The notes below the pieces were generated by a model, which saw only the letters and a program-made list of their open reading frames with translations, ran no database searches and was not told where the DNA came from. From contig JAOARW010000003.1 in NCBI GenBank assembly GCA_025210475.1, positions 62,001 to 126,000 of the forward strand: DNA of 64,000 nucleotides, read 5' to 3'. The translations under genes were made by a program, and so were the position numbers. Shown in pieces: positions 25,866 to 34,237 of this stretch. How positions within the stretch are numbered: position 1 is the first letter of the stretch; each line of letters starts with the position of its first letter. Origin of the DNA: Carboxylicivirga sp. Lineage in GTDB: Bacteria; Bacteroidota; Bacteroidia; Bacteroidales; Marinilabiliaceae.

Positions 25866-26219
25866 ATGAAATTAATTACAGCTATTATACGCTCTTATCA
25901 GTTGGATCAGGTTCGCGAAAGCCTGATTTCAGCTGGTATTACCAGAATTACAGTTAGTCGTGTATCGGGACATGGTGTGCAAAAAAGAGAAGAAGTTTAC
26001 CGGGGCAAAAAGGTAGTTCCGGCACTTATCCCTAAAATGAAAGTTGAAATTGCCGTTAATGATGACTTTGTAGATACAACAGTAAATGCTATTATTGCAG
26101 GTGCAAAGTCGGAAAGTGATGTGGTAGATGGAGAAATTGGTGATGGGAAAATATTTATTACGCCACTGGAAGAGTGCATTCGGATTCGAACGGGAGAGAA
26201 AGGTAGTAATGCTATATAA
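25866..26219 (+). CDS. glnK: PII nitrogen regulatory protein (GlnK-type)
   Basis: A 117-residue trimeric signalling protein that binds ATP/ADP and 2-oxoglutarate and blocks AmtB. Motifs are MKLITAIIRSYQLDQVRESL, the T-loop GHGVQKREEVYRG, IPKMKVEI, and GEIGDGKIFITPLEECIRIRTGE. Aligning the T-loop with E. coli GlnB without gaps from Tyr46 (here Tyr45) places Val50 where Tyr51 is uridylylated. The usual modification site is therefore absent and control is probably by effector binding only. The B-loop region before GEIGDGK is a few residues longer than in E. coli. It is in an operon with amtB. Confidence 0.95.
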   Translation: MKLITAIIRSYQLDQVRESLISAGITRITVSRVSGHGVQKREEVYRGKKVVPALIPKMKVEIAVNDDFVDTTVNAIIAGAKSESDVVDGEIGDGKIFITPLEECIRIRTGEKGSNAI

Positions 26220-26268
26220 ATGATTACAGGTACTAAGTGCCTGAATATTCCAAATCTATGAAAATCAA

Positions 26269-26302
26269 AATCCCTTATTGCTCGCAATAAGGGATTTTTT
26301 TA
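26269..26302. terminator. Terminator between glnK and the convergent DUF4301 gene
   Basis: Perfect 12-bp arms AATCCCTTATTG/CAATAAGGGATT enclose the loop CTCG and are followed by T7. The hairpin can serve both directions. Confidence 0.85.
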
Positions 26303-26323
26303 TAATAGGATTTTGAAATACTT

Positions 26324-27835
26324 TTATTTAGCCGGCTGATGCTGAGGACGCAGCAAATCCATAACTGTTTTTACGGGGTTAAAAGTACTGACTGGTACTT
26401 CAACAAAAAAGGTTAACCAATGGGCCATGGCACCGTTCCACAAGCCTGGTAATTCAAGTGCTTTTAAAGATTTACCGTTCTGAGTTTTTTCTGAAATAAA
26501 ACCGGTTTCAGGATCGACATAGTGGCTCAGATCAAATTTATTACCCTTGTAATCTTTTGTATAACAAACCAAATCAACCGGATTAAAGTGTGTGCTGGCT
26601 TTTAAAATGGCTTGTTGAGCTTCATCGTTAGGATCAATTTGTGCTCCTTCAACAATTTGAAGGCTTACATTACCATCTTTCTGTTTTACCCAAAATGGTC
26701 CACCTCCGGGTTCGCCTTCGTTCTTAACCATGCCACAAACGCGTATCGGACGATTTAACTTATGCTTAATCAGTGTAGCTTTTTCCTCATCACCAAGTTT
26801 CTCAATATCGTCGCGTTGCATTTGCAGTTCCTCGCATAAAAAGTCAACCCCCTCAGTTAATTTATTCTGTACGTCATCCAGAATGTTGAATATCTTTTCC
26901 TTTTTATTAATTAAAATACCGGCCAGTAGCTTTTTGTTACGAACTGTATCAGCCATTAAATGTTCAGGCACCACATTGTCGATGTTTTTTATAAAGATCA
27001 AATCTTCATTAAGCTCATTGAGATTTTCAATTAATGCTCCATGACCAGCTGGTCTGAATAATAAAGAGTCATCAGCTTGTCTGAAAGGTGAATTGTCCGG
27101 ATTAACAGCTATGGTATTGGTTGACTTCTTTTGGAATGAAAAATCAACCAGGTATTTCATATCGAACTTCTTTTCTAAATCGGCCTGACTTTTATTTAAT
27201 TGTGTATTAAAAAGAGCATGGTGTTCCGGACTTACTGTAAAATGAACTTTACCTTGCTTATTGCAAGCGGCATATTCGGCAGTTTCTTTCAAGTGTTCTT
27301 CCAGTGGGGTGAAAGTCGCATTTTCATCCTCATGGAATTTTAAAAGTCCTTTAGGAAGCTTTCCATAGTTTAGGCCTATTGGCAATAACAAGTGTTCAAT
27401 AATGGTTTTACCCAAATTGGCATCTATATTTTTTGGGTCGATTTTCTGATTAATGCTTTTTTCAAGTTCATCGACAAAGGCAAAATCATCTAATCTACTA
27501 AAAAAGGTATGATAAGGTTCTTTCGAAAGTAACGCTTCCTTTTCGTTGCTGCTGGCCTGTATAAATTCAAAAAGAGATTTAAACATTCGCGTTGCAGCTC
27601 CTGAAGCAGGAACAAACTTAATTACCGAAAGGCCTTTGGCAAGAGCTTCTTCATACTGCTCAATATATTGTTGTTCCAGTTCTTTATTGGGGGAAATTAT
27701 ACCATCATTAATGGTTGCGGCTTTGGCTAATGACGAAAAAGCAAAACCATTTTTAAAATGATTTAATTGAATATTGATCAATTCTTCCGAAATATCATCG
27801 GTCTTTAATTGTTCAAGGTCTCGTGGAGATAGCAT
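26324..27835 (-). CDS. DUF4301 family protein
   Basis: A 503-residue cytoplasmic protein. Near the N-terminus FVPASGAATRMFK resembles the glycine-rich nucleotide loop of nucleotidyltransferase-like proteins. Later FRPAGHGALIENLN, RVCGMVKNEGEPGGGPFWV and the C-terminal AMAHWLTFFVEVP fit what I remember of DUF4301, a Bacteroidota-centred family of unknown function. Sugar-nucleotide or phosphomutase-like chemistry has been suggested only by fold resemblance. It stands alone, with a 285-bp divergent gap to the FadL-like gene. Confidence is high that it is a gene and moderate for the family name. Confidence 0.8.
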   Translation of the reverse strand: MLSPRDLEQLKTDDISEELINIQLNHFKNGFAFSSLAKAATINDGIISPNKELEQQYIEQYEEALAKGLSVIKFVPASGAATRMFKSLFEFIQASSNEKEALLSKEPYHTFFSRLDDFAFVDELEKSINQKIDPKNIDANLGKTIIEHLLLPIGLNYGKLPKGLLKFHEDENATFTPLEEHLKETAEYAACNKQGKVHFTVSPEHHALFNTQLNKSQADLEKKFDMKYLVDFSFQKKSTNTIAVNPDNSPFRQADDSLLFRPAGHGALIENLNELNEDLIFIKNIDNVVPEHLMADTVRNKKLLAGILINKKEKIFNILDDVQNKLTEGVDFLCEELQMQRDDIEKLGDEEKATLIKHKLNRPIRVCGMVKNEGEPGGGPFWVKQKDGNVSLQIVEGAQIDPNDEAQQAILKASTHFNPVDLVCYTKDYKGNKFDLSHYVDPETGFISEKTQNGKSLKALELPGLWNGAMAHWLTFFVEVPVSTFNPVKTVMDLLRPQHQPAK

Positions 27836-28120
27836 ATTTTCTAGTTTTAGTTGATTGTAATAATAGTTTTTTTGGCAGTATTTAGCAAGCTTCCTTAGTT
27901 ATATATTGGTTAACGTTATGAATACACAATTGTGAGTGTCTAAAGATGACAGTGTTATCATAAATATGACAGAACGTTATTGGGTATGAAATAATCGACT
28001 AAATGACCCTAATGTTCAAAAGGACTGATAATCAATTATTTAAATGTTTAGATTTTTCGAAAAATGTCATATATTCGCCAAGTTAAAAATTCTTAATAAA
28101 TATTCACTAATCATTCTTGT

Positions 28121-29335
28121 ATGAAGAGAATAGGATTGTTGTGCGGGTTATTATTGCTTGGCCTACAGGTGTTTGCTGAAGGCTATCAGGTTAATCTGCA
28201 AGGAAATCGGCAAACAGGTATGGGGCATACCGGAGCCGGCTTATTTATGGGAGCTTCCAGTATGCATTTTAATCCGGGAGCCTTAAGTTTTATGGATAAA
28301 AAGTATGATTTCTCATTTGGAGGTAGTTTTATCTTCTCAAATAATACCTTTCAAAAACAGGCTTCTGTTTATGAAGCTAAATCGGATAATCCCTTAGGAA
28401 CACCATTCTATTTTTATGGGGCCACTAAGGTAAATGATAAATTAGCATTTGGTTTGGCAGTGACTACACCTTATGGTAATTCTTTAAAATGGGGCGATGA
28501 GTGGGATGGCAAATTGCTTATTCAGGATATTTCTTTACGTGCCATTTTTGTGCAACCTACATTATCGTATAAAATTAACGACAAATTAGGATTCGGTGTT
28601 GGATTAATGGCAGTGAATGGTAATGTTGATTTAAATAAAGCGTTGCCGGTACAATATGATGCGGGTGATGCCAGTGTGAATATTGCTGGTAATACATGGG
28701 CATTTGGTTTCAATGCGGGATTAAGTTATAAGGCAAGCGAGCAATTATCGTTTGGTTTAAGTTATCGATCTGAAGTATTGGTAAAGCTTGAAGAAGGGGA
28801 TGCAGATTTTACAGTACCTGGTTCATTAAGTACTTTATATCCTGATACCAAATTTGATTCAGAATTACCAATGCCGATGAATATTACTTTTGGGGTTGGT
28901 TATCAGGTAAATGATAAGCTATTATTGGCAGCAGATCTTCAATATGTTGGTTGGTCGACTTATGAGAGCTTAAATTTTGACTTTGAAGCAGAATCAATTC
29001 CTGATTCATATAATCAGCGTGATTTTGAAAATACCATGATTTATAGATTGGGAGCGGAATATAGCTTGAATGAAAAGTTCCAGTTTAGAGCTGGTGTATA
29101 TTACGATAGCACACCAATACCGGAAGATTTACTAACGCCTGAAACTCCGGGAACCAATAAGATCGGCTTATCATTGGGTTGTGGTTATCAGATTAACGAT
29201 AAACTTTCATTGGATGCATCATTGCTATATATTCACGGTACGAAACGTGAAGATGGTTATGCACCAACTAATTTTTACGGAACATACTATACCAATGCGG
29301 TAATTCCCGGTATAGGAATCAATTATTCATTTTAA
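28121..29335 (+). CDS. FadL/OmpP1/TodX-family outer-membrane transporter
   Basis: A 404-residue outer-membrane channel for hydrophobic molecules. The signal peptide ends QVFAEG. It is followed by the N-terminal hatch motif of the family (GNRQTGMGHTGAG, then SSMHFNPGALSFM). Regular barrel strands with KINDKLGFGVGL- and YQVNDKLLLAADLQYVGWSTY-type repeats follow, ending GIGINYSF with a terminal Phe. It probably imports long-chain fatty acids or hydrocarbons. It is followed after 12 bp by an SGNH-hydrolase lipoprotein, so a lipid/ester uptake role with surface hydrolysis is likely. The leader carries TATATTCGC at about 28069, a possible -7 element. Confidence 0.92.
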   Translation: MKRIGLLCGLLLLGLQVFAEGYQVNLQGNRQTGMGHTGAGLFMGASSMHFNPGALSFMDKKYDFSFGGSFIFSNNTFQKQASVYEAKSDNPLGTPFYFYGATKVNDKLAFGLAVTTPYGNSLKWGDEWDGKLLIQDISLRAIFVQPTLSYKINDKLGFGVGLMAVNGNVDLNKALPVQYDAGDASVNIAGNTWAFGFNAGLSYKASEQLSFGLSYRSEVLVKLEEGDADFTVPGSLSTLYPDTKFDSELPMPMNITFGVGYQVNDKLLLAADLQYVGWSTYESLNFDFEAESIPDSYNQRDFENTMIYRLGAEYSLNEKFQFRAGVYYDSTPIPEDLLTPETPGTNKIGLSLGCGYQINDKLSLDASLLYIHGTKREDGYAPTNFYGTYYTNAVIPGIGINYSF

Positions 29336-29347
29336 TAGACAATAGCG

Positions 29348-30574
29348 ATGCAAAAAAATATATTGAAGTACACACTTTTATTGGGTATTGCCGCTTTATG
29401 GTCTTGCGAACCCAATGTTGATGAATTTAAGCCGTCAAAAGGAACGGCCGATTTCTCAAAGTTTATTGCTATTGGCGATTCTTATACTGCTGGTTATACC
29501 GATGGAGCACTTGGTAAAAGAGGTCAGGAGGAAAGCTTTAGCTATATTCTTGGTAAACAGTTAATGTATGTGGGTAGTTCGTCCTACAACCAACCATTGG
29601 TTAAGGCAGAGGGAAGTATAGGTTCTGCTTTGAACGGTTACTATAAATTGGAAGTAATTGAAGGTTCACTTGCTCCTGTTCCTGGAAAGGGAAATCCAGC
29701 TATTTTGGCGGAACGAGTGCATAGTGAAGAAAACCAAAGCTTTGGAGTTCCTGGGGCAAAATCATATCATTTATTAGCGCCGGGCTTTGGTAACCCAGAA
29801 GCTGGAATAGGTAATTACAATCCTTTCTACACACGTTTTATGTCAGCTGCCAATGCTTCTGTGATGGGTGATGCTATGCAAACTCAGCCAACTTTTATTT
29901 CTTTAATGATTGGTGGAAATGATGTTTTAGGATATGCTTTAGCAGGAGGGGAGGCTGATGCAATTACTCCAGTTGATCAGTTTGCAAATTACATGAGACT
30001 TATAACAGGAAGTGCTTTCGGAAACGGACAACAAGGAGTTATTGCTAATGTACCCAGTGTTGATTTTTTACCTTATTTCAATCATATCTTAAAAGATGGC
30101 CATTTGCCTTTAGTTGTAGAAGATGATGCTTCTCCTGTTGGTGTTCGTCAACTTGTAGAAGGCGAAAAGGTTTTATTATCCGCCAGCACCATGTTGCAAA
30201 TGGGTTATGGTCAATCACCAGATAAGCCATTACCAGCAAAATATATTTTGGATTTGGATGAGTTAACAGATATTAGAACTGCAACTGCAGCGTATAATCA
30301 AACCATTAAAACCTTAAGTGATCAATATAAATTGGCTTTAGTTGATTTATCTGATTTATTAAAACAATTAAGTACAACAGGCCTGATAATTGATGGAAAT
30401 CGTTACACTGGTACTTTTGTTTCAGGGGGTGTTTTCTCTCTTGATGGTATACATACAAGTGGTCGTGGCTCAGCCATTATTGCAAATGCCTTTATTGATG
30501 CAATAAATGCTAAGTTTGGCGCTACTGTGCCACGTGCAAATATAAATGACTATGATATGGTGATGTTTCCTTAA
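29348..30574 (+). CDS. SGNH/GDSL-family hydrolase lipoprotein
   Basis: A 408-residue lipoprotein with lipobox ALWSC (Cys20). Block I is FIAIGDSYTAGY with nucleophile Ser45. A block III-like GGND follows (MIGGNDVLGY), and block V is LDGIHTSGRG with Asp366 and His369. These form the expected Ser-Asp-His set of SGNH esterases/lipases. The insertion between blocks III and V is longer than in minimal family members. It is probably displayed on the cell envelope. Its position directly behind a FadL-like porin suggests that it frees fatty acids or other acyl groups for import. A terminator follows. Confidence 0.9.
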   Translation: MQKNILKYTLLLGIAALWSCEPNVDEFKPSKGTADFSKFIAIGDSYTAGYTDGALGKRGQEESFSYILGKQLMYVGSSSYNQPLVKAEGSIGSALNGYYKLEVIEGSLAPVPGKGNPAILAERVHSEENQSFGVPGAKSYHLLAPGFGNPEAGIGNYNPFYTRFMSAANASVMGDAMQTQPTFISLMIGGNDVLGYALAGGEADAITPVDQFANYMRLITGSAFGNGQQGVIANVPSVDFLPYFNHILKDGHLPLVVEDDASPVGVRQLVEGEKVLLSASTMLQMGYGQSPDKPLPAKYILDLDELTDIRTATAAYNQTIKTLSDQYKLALVDLSDLLKQLSTTGLIIDGNRYTGTFVSGGVFSLDGIHTSGRGSAIIANAFIDAINAKFGATVPRANINDYDMVMFP

Positions 30575-30602
30575 TATTTAGGAATAATAATATGAGTGGT
30601 TA

Positions 30603-30628
30603 AAGGAGGGGCAACCCTCCTTTTTTAT
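30603..30628 (+). terminator. Rho-independent terminator after the SGNH gene
   Basis: Arms GGAGGG/CCCTCC with loop GCAA are followed by T6. Confidence 0.85.
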
Positions 30629-30646
30629 TAGCAAAAAATTGGCGTA

Positions 30647-31465
30647 TTAACCGATTTCTTCTTCAATAAGCTTTGAAAGCCCTTCTTTAAGCTTAAGAAA
30701 AATGGGCGTGTCTACCGGAAATTTTTTATCGGCTACTTGTTGTATGGGTAATATTCGAGGTGTAGTACCGCTTATAAAGGCAGCATCCATTTGTATTAAT
30801 TCGTCAATATTAACTGCCTGATAGCGGATGTTTATTCCGAGTTTACTTGCTGTTTTAATTACTTGCATGCGCATGATGCCTGAGAGCACCATCGACTCGT
30901 CAGCAGTAAACAATTCATTTTCTTTTATAAAAAATAAATTGGAACGACTCCCTTCAGTCAGGTAATTTTCGGAATTGACCAGCAAAGTTTCATAAACCTC
31001 CTGTTGTTCAATAATGTTATCAGCTTTGTTACGAACAGTCGGATTATAGATTTTGGCTTCAGGATGATGGCGTTCAGAAAATTGCAGTGAACACCTTATT
31101 CCTTCACTAATGGTTGAGGCATCGGGGTAGTTGGTCTCGATAAAATAGGCCATAAACAGCATCTCGCCATTGGGCATGCTTCTGAATTCAAGTTTAACAT
31201 TGCCATTTTCAATATTATTGGCCGAAAACAACATGTTGAGCGAAGCAGGTAAACGATCCACATTGATGTGTGGCTTTATTTCGGCAATTCTTAAGGTGTT
31301 TTTTAGCCGCTTTAAATGCTCGTTGAGGAAGAGAGCTTTAAACCTTTCGATGCGAAAAACCTCATAAACGCATATGGAATCAGGAGTCAGCGAGGCATTG
31401 TAGTAACTCACAGACTTAAGGGTTCGATCCATTAAAAAATATTGGCCATCAATAACCGGCTGCAT
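30647..31465 (-). CDS. Class IV (fold-type IV) PLP aminotransferase/lyase
   Basis: A 272-residue enzyme of the branched-chain aminotransferase / aminodeoxychorismate lyase superfamily. Features are VYEVFRIERFKALFLNEHLKRL near the N-terminus, NPTVRNKADN with the likely PLP lysine, LTEGSRSNLFFI (the conserved substrate/PLP-phosphate block), and FISGTTPRILPIQQV. These fit a pabC-like or D-amino-acid-transaminase-like enzyme, but its specificity cannot be read. It converges on the SGNH gene. Upstream is a spacer of about 250 bp that holds a dispersed palindromic element. Confidence 0.87.
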   Translation of the reverse strand: MQPVIDGQYFLMDRTLKSVSYYNASLTPDSICVYEVFRIERFKALFLNEHLKRLKNTLRIAEIKPHINVDRLPASLNMLFSANNIENGNVKLEFRSMPNGEMLFMAYFIETNYPDASTISEGIRCSLQFSERHHPEAKIYNPTVRNKADNIIEQQEVYETLLVNSENYLTEGSRSNLFFIKENELFTADESMVLSGIMRMQVIKTASKLGINIRYQAVNIDELIQMDAAFISGTTPRILPIQQVADKKFPVDTPIFLKLKEGLSKLIEEEIG

Positions 31466-31586
31466 TGTAATGAGGTATGGTTTAATTTGACGGATGAAGA
31501 TAGGTAATTTTATCGGGCTGGCAAGTGTGCTTGATTAAACTTTGGCGAACAAGCTTATACGTTTTACGAATTGGTGTTTTTTTATA

Positions 31587-31697
31587 AATAAAATTCCCAG
31601 AGCCTTGCCTCTTGTTCAGCTTTTTCTTCCCTGAATTTTCGGGGAGATGGTCGATTTATCGGTAGGGATTAATAAAGAAAACTGGGTTTTCTTTATG
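31587..31697. repeat. Dispersed palindromic element, full copy
   Basis: AATTCCCAGAGCCTTGCCTC is followed by three short inverted repeats: TCCCTGAATTTTCGGGGA, CGATTTATCG, and AATAAAGAAAAC-TGG-GTTTTCTTTAT, which is nearly perfect and terminator-like. It is related to copies at 22928 and 48679 and to a fragment at 40822. It occupies the gap between two minus-strand genes. Confidence 0.8.
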
Positions 31698-31714
31698 CAA
31701 TCAATGAGGTATAA

Positions 31715-32407
31715 CTAAAGGAAAGTTAGCAACTCCTGAAGATTATTAATCTCATAGGTAATCTCTTCGTTATGCTCCAAACCTTTGGAGTTAAAAAAGA
31801 CCTGATCGATTCCAGCTTTGCGGGCTCCTTTAATATCAGCTTCCAGGCTGTCGCCAATTACCAGACATTCCTTAGGATTGGCATGGCTGCTTTTAACCGA
31901 ATAATCGAAAAAGTACTTGTCCGGCTTCTGTACGCCAATCAATTCTGATATGAAAATATTTGTGAAGAATTGTCGGAGGCCACTATTTTCCAGCTTTTTA
32001 TTCTGCACTTCTTTAAAGCCGTTGGTAATGATGTGCAGTTGGTATTTGCTTTTAAGTATCTCCAGTACATCAAGTGTATTTGGAAACAAGAGGGTTTTGG
32101 TAGCGCTGATATTGAGGTAGTCGTTGGCAAATTGCTGCGCAACCATAATGTCGTCGAAACCAACCTCTGAAAAAGGAAGGTGAAAACGCTGAAGGTTCAG
32201 CGTTTTTTTAGTCACCTTATTCTTTCGGTATTGAGCCCAGAGAAACAGGTTATGAACCTCATAGCGGGCATGAAAATCATTGTAATCATCAAAAAAGCGT
32301 TCCAGTTGGTATGAATCAAACATCTCTCGCAAGGTTGCTTCTGAGTTAGTTTCAAAGTCCCATAAAGTATGGTCTAAATCGAAAAAGAGATGTTTGTAGT
32401 GCTTCAT
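31715..32407 (-). CDS. yjjG: HAD-superfamily pyrimidine 5'-nucleotidase, YjjG family
   Basis: A 230-residue HAD phosphatase. Motif I is FFDLDHTLWDF (Asp10, Asp12). Motif II is HIITNGF. Motif III is the Lys in VQKPDKYFF, and motif IV is VIGDSLEADIKGARKAG. The helical cap after motif I and the overall length fit the YjjG group, which dephosphorylates non-canonical pyrimidine nucleotides as housecleaning. It is cytoplasmic. It is followed downstream by the repeat element at 31587 and preceded by the coiled-coil lipoprotein gene; co-transcription with either is possible but not evident. Confidence 0.9.
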   Translation of the reverse strand: MKHYKHLFFDLDHTLWDFETNSEATLREMFDSYQLERFFDDYNDFHARYEVHNLFLWAQYRKNKVTKKTLNLQRFHLPFSEVGFDDIMVAQQFANDYLNISATKTLLFPNTLDVLEILKSKYQLHIITNGFKEVQNKKLENSGLRQFFTNIFISELIGVQKPDKYFFDYSVKSSHANPKECLVIGDSLEADIKGARKAGIDQVFFNSKGLEHNEEITYEINNLQELLTFL

Positions 32408-32471
32408 TGCTGATAATGGTTTTAATACCTGTATTTATGATTTATATCTTTTGTCTTAATCTTGAATCTTC

Positions 32472-33338
32472 CTATTTATTCACTTGAATAACTAAGTGTC
32501 TGGTCAGGCTCCAAAAGTTTTCTTTATCGCTGATGCGTACAACCATCGAACCGTCGTTGGCCGTTTCCAATGAGTAGGATGAAGCCGGGTGGTTGGATAG
32601 AATCTTCGCTTTAGGCATAAAAACATTTAAAGAGTCCAGTTCACGATAATCTACCGATGTAAAATAATCCTGAGCAAAGCCTTCCGATAATAACTTCTTT
32701 TTGCTTAAGAAACCATCGTTCGAGATAATCTTTTCTTCTTTCAATTCTTTTTTTGTACCGAAAACATAATAGGCACGATAAAGCTTTTCGGTGGTTTCAG
32801 CTAGCTGCTGCTGGGTGGCATATTTCACCCGCTCTAATGAATCAACAACGCCCTGAAGTCCATCGATGGTGAAGTTAAGATCAGCAATCTCCAGGCTCTG
32901 ACTTTCGAGTTTCTGCTGTAATTGAATAATCTCGATTGTTTTGTTTTTTAACTGGTTATTCAGACGCTTTACCAGCTTATTTAAATTGGTGTTGTTAGAG
33001 CCCGATTGTTGCAGTTGTTTTTCCAATTGCGAAATCTGTTCTTTGTTTTTTAATACCAGGTCGTATATGGCTTTAATATCGCGATTAATGCGATCTTCCA
33101 AAGCTTCGCCACCAGTTTCAATATCTTTGGCAGACAGGGTAATTATCTGTTCTTTTTCTTTTATTTCCTGCAGGTTATCATCGATTTCGATGAGCGCAGA
33201 AACCAAACTATTCATCTGACGGTCTTTTTCGATGGTCATCATCTGCAAGGAGTCAATTGCCTGATCTTTTTTCATCGTATCTTTCTGACCGCAACTGAAA
33301 AGAAAAATTAGGGATGCTAATGTAAGTAAGTACTTCAT
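32472..33338 (-). CDS. Coiled-coil lipoprotein, function unknown
   Basis: A 288-residue lipoprotein: the signal peptide MKYLLTLASLIFLFSC has lipobox Cys16. It is followed by a long helical, heptad-rich region (about 30-200, rich in Q, E, K, L, I, e.g. QIIQLQQKLESQSLEIADL-type sequence) that predicts a coiled coil. The C-terminal 70 residues are beta-rich (FLSKKKLLSEGFAQDYFTSVDYRELDSLNVFMPKAKILSNHP spans this region). The start at 33338 is chosen over 33431 because it gives the signal peptide directly. It resembles Bacteroidota coiled-coil lipoproteins thought to work in the envelope, but no function is known. It lies downstream of rsmI on the same strand. Confidence 0.7.
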   Translation of the reverse strand: MKYLLTLASLIFLFSCGQKDTMKKDQAIDSLQMMTIEKDRQMNSLVSALIEIDDNLQEIKEKEQIITLSAKDIETGGEALEDRINRDIKAIYDLVLKNKEQISQLEKQLQQSGSNNTNLNKLVKRLNNQLKNKTIEIIQLQQKLESQSLEIADLNFTIDGLQGVVDSLERVKYATQQQLAETTEKLYRAYYVFGTKKELKEEKIISNDGFLSKKKLLSEGFAQDYFTSVDYRELDSLNVFMPKAKILSNHPASSYSLETANDGSMVVRISDKENFWSLTRHLVIQVNK

Positions 33339-33460
33339 GTGTATTAATTTTATTCTAAGGCTTTTTCGGAATTTAATACGTTCACCATCCTCGGTCAGGA
33401 GAATTGTCATGTAAGAATTCTTATTGCCCAATGTGAGTAAGGATTATTGCATGCAACAAA

Positions 33461-34162
33461 CTACTGCTTGTTGTCTTTTTTCTTTTTAATTTCTGTTTTG
33501 CCCTCAACAATTATAACAATTTCTCCTTTAACGGTTTTCGACGAGAAATATTGCTTCAATTCTTCCAAAGTACCTTGTTTGTTTTCTTCGTGTAGCTTAG
33601 TCAACTCACGCGATACCGAAGCTTTTCGATCACTTCCGAAATGCTCGCCCAATTGCCCGAGCGTTTTTACCAGTCTGAAAGGTGATTCATAAAAAACGAT
33701 TGTGCGACTTTCATTGGCTAACAATTCCAAGCGTGTTTTACGACCTTTTTTCTGGGGCAGAAATCCTTCGAAGCAAAACCGATCGTTGGGTAAACCCGAA
33801 TTAACCAAGGCGGGAACAAAAGCCGTTGCACCCGGTAAACACTCCACCTCAATGTTTTCTTCCAAACATTTTTTCACCATGAGGTAGCCCGGATCGGAGA
33901 TGGCAGGTGTGCCCGCATCTGAAACTAAAGCACCGGTTTCACCCGATTTAATACGTTCAGCAACCTTATCAACCGATGAATGCTCGTTAAATTTATGGTG
34001 CGAAAACATACGGGTAGATATTTCAAAATGCTTTAATAGAAAACCAGTTGTTCGGGTATCTTCGGCCAAAATAAAGTCGGCTTCTTTTAGAATGCGTATG
34101 GCGCGATAGGTTATATCTTCCAGGTTGCCAATGGGTGTTGGTACAACGTATAATTTACTCAT
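33461..34162 (-). CDS. rsmI: 16S rRNA (cytidine-1402-2'-O)-methyltransferase RsmI
   Basis: A 233-residue SAM-dependent methyltransferase that modifies C1402 in the ribosomal decoding centre. Signature blocks are LYVVPTPIGNLEDITYRA, ILAEDTRTT, LVSDAGTPAISDPGY, LPGATAFVPALVNSGLP and FEGFLPQKKGR. It is shorter than E. coli RsmI at the C-terminus (it ends in a basic KTEIKKKKDNKQ tail), as in other Bacteroidota. It lies downstream of the heptapeptide-repeat protein and near tdk, a neighbourhood often seen in the phylum. Confidence 0.96.
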   Translation of the reverse strand: MSKLYVVPTPIGNLEDITYRAIRILKEADFILAEDTRTTGFLLKHFEISTRMFSHHKFNEHSSVDKVAERIKSGETGALVSDAGTPAISDPGYLMVKKCLEENIEVECLPGATAFVPALVNSGLPNDRFCFEGFLPQKKGRKTRLELLANESRTIVFYESPFRLVKTLGQLGEHFGSDRKASVSRELTKLHEENKQGTLEELKQYFSSKTVKGEIVIIVEGKTEIKKKKDNKQ

Positions 34163-34237
34163 TAATCAATTTTTAGTCTTGCTTCTCTTTATTCAGATTT
34201 CAATGTCGATTATTAATCAACCAACACTTTTAGTTCT

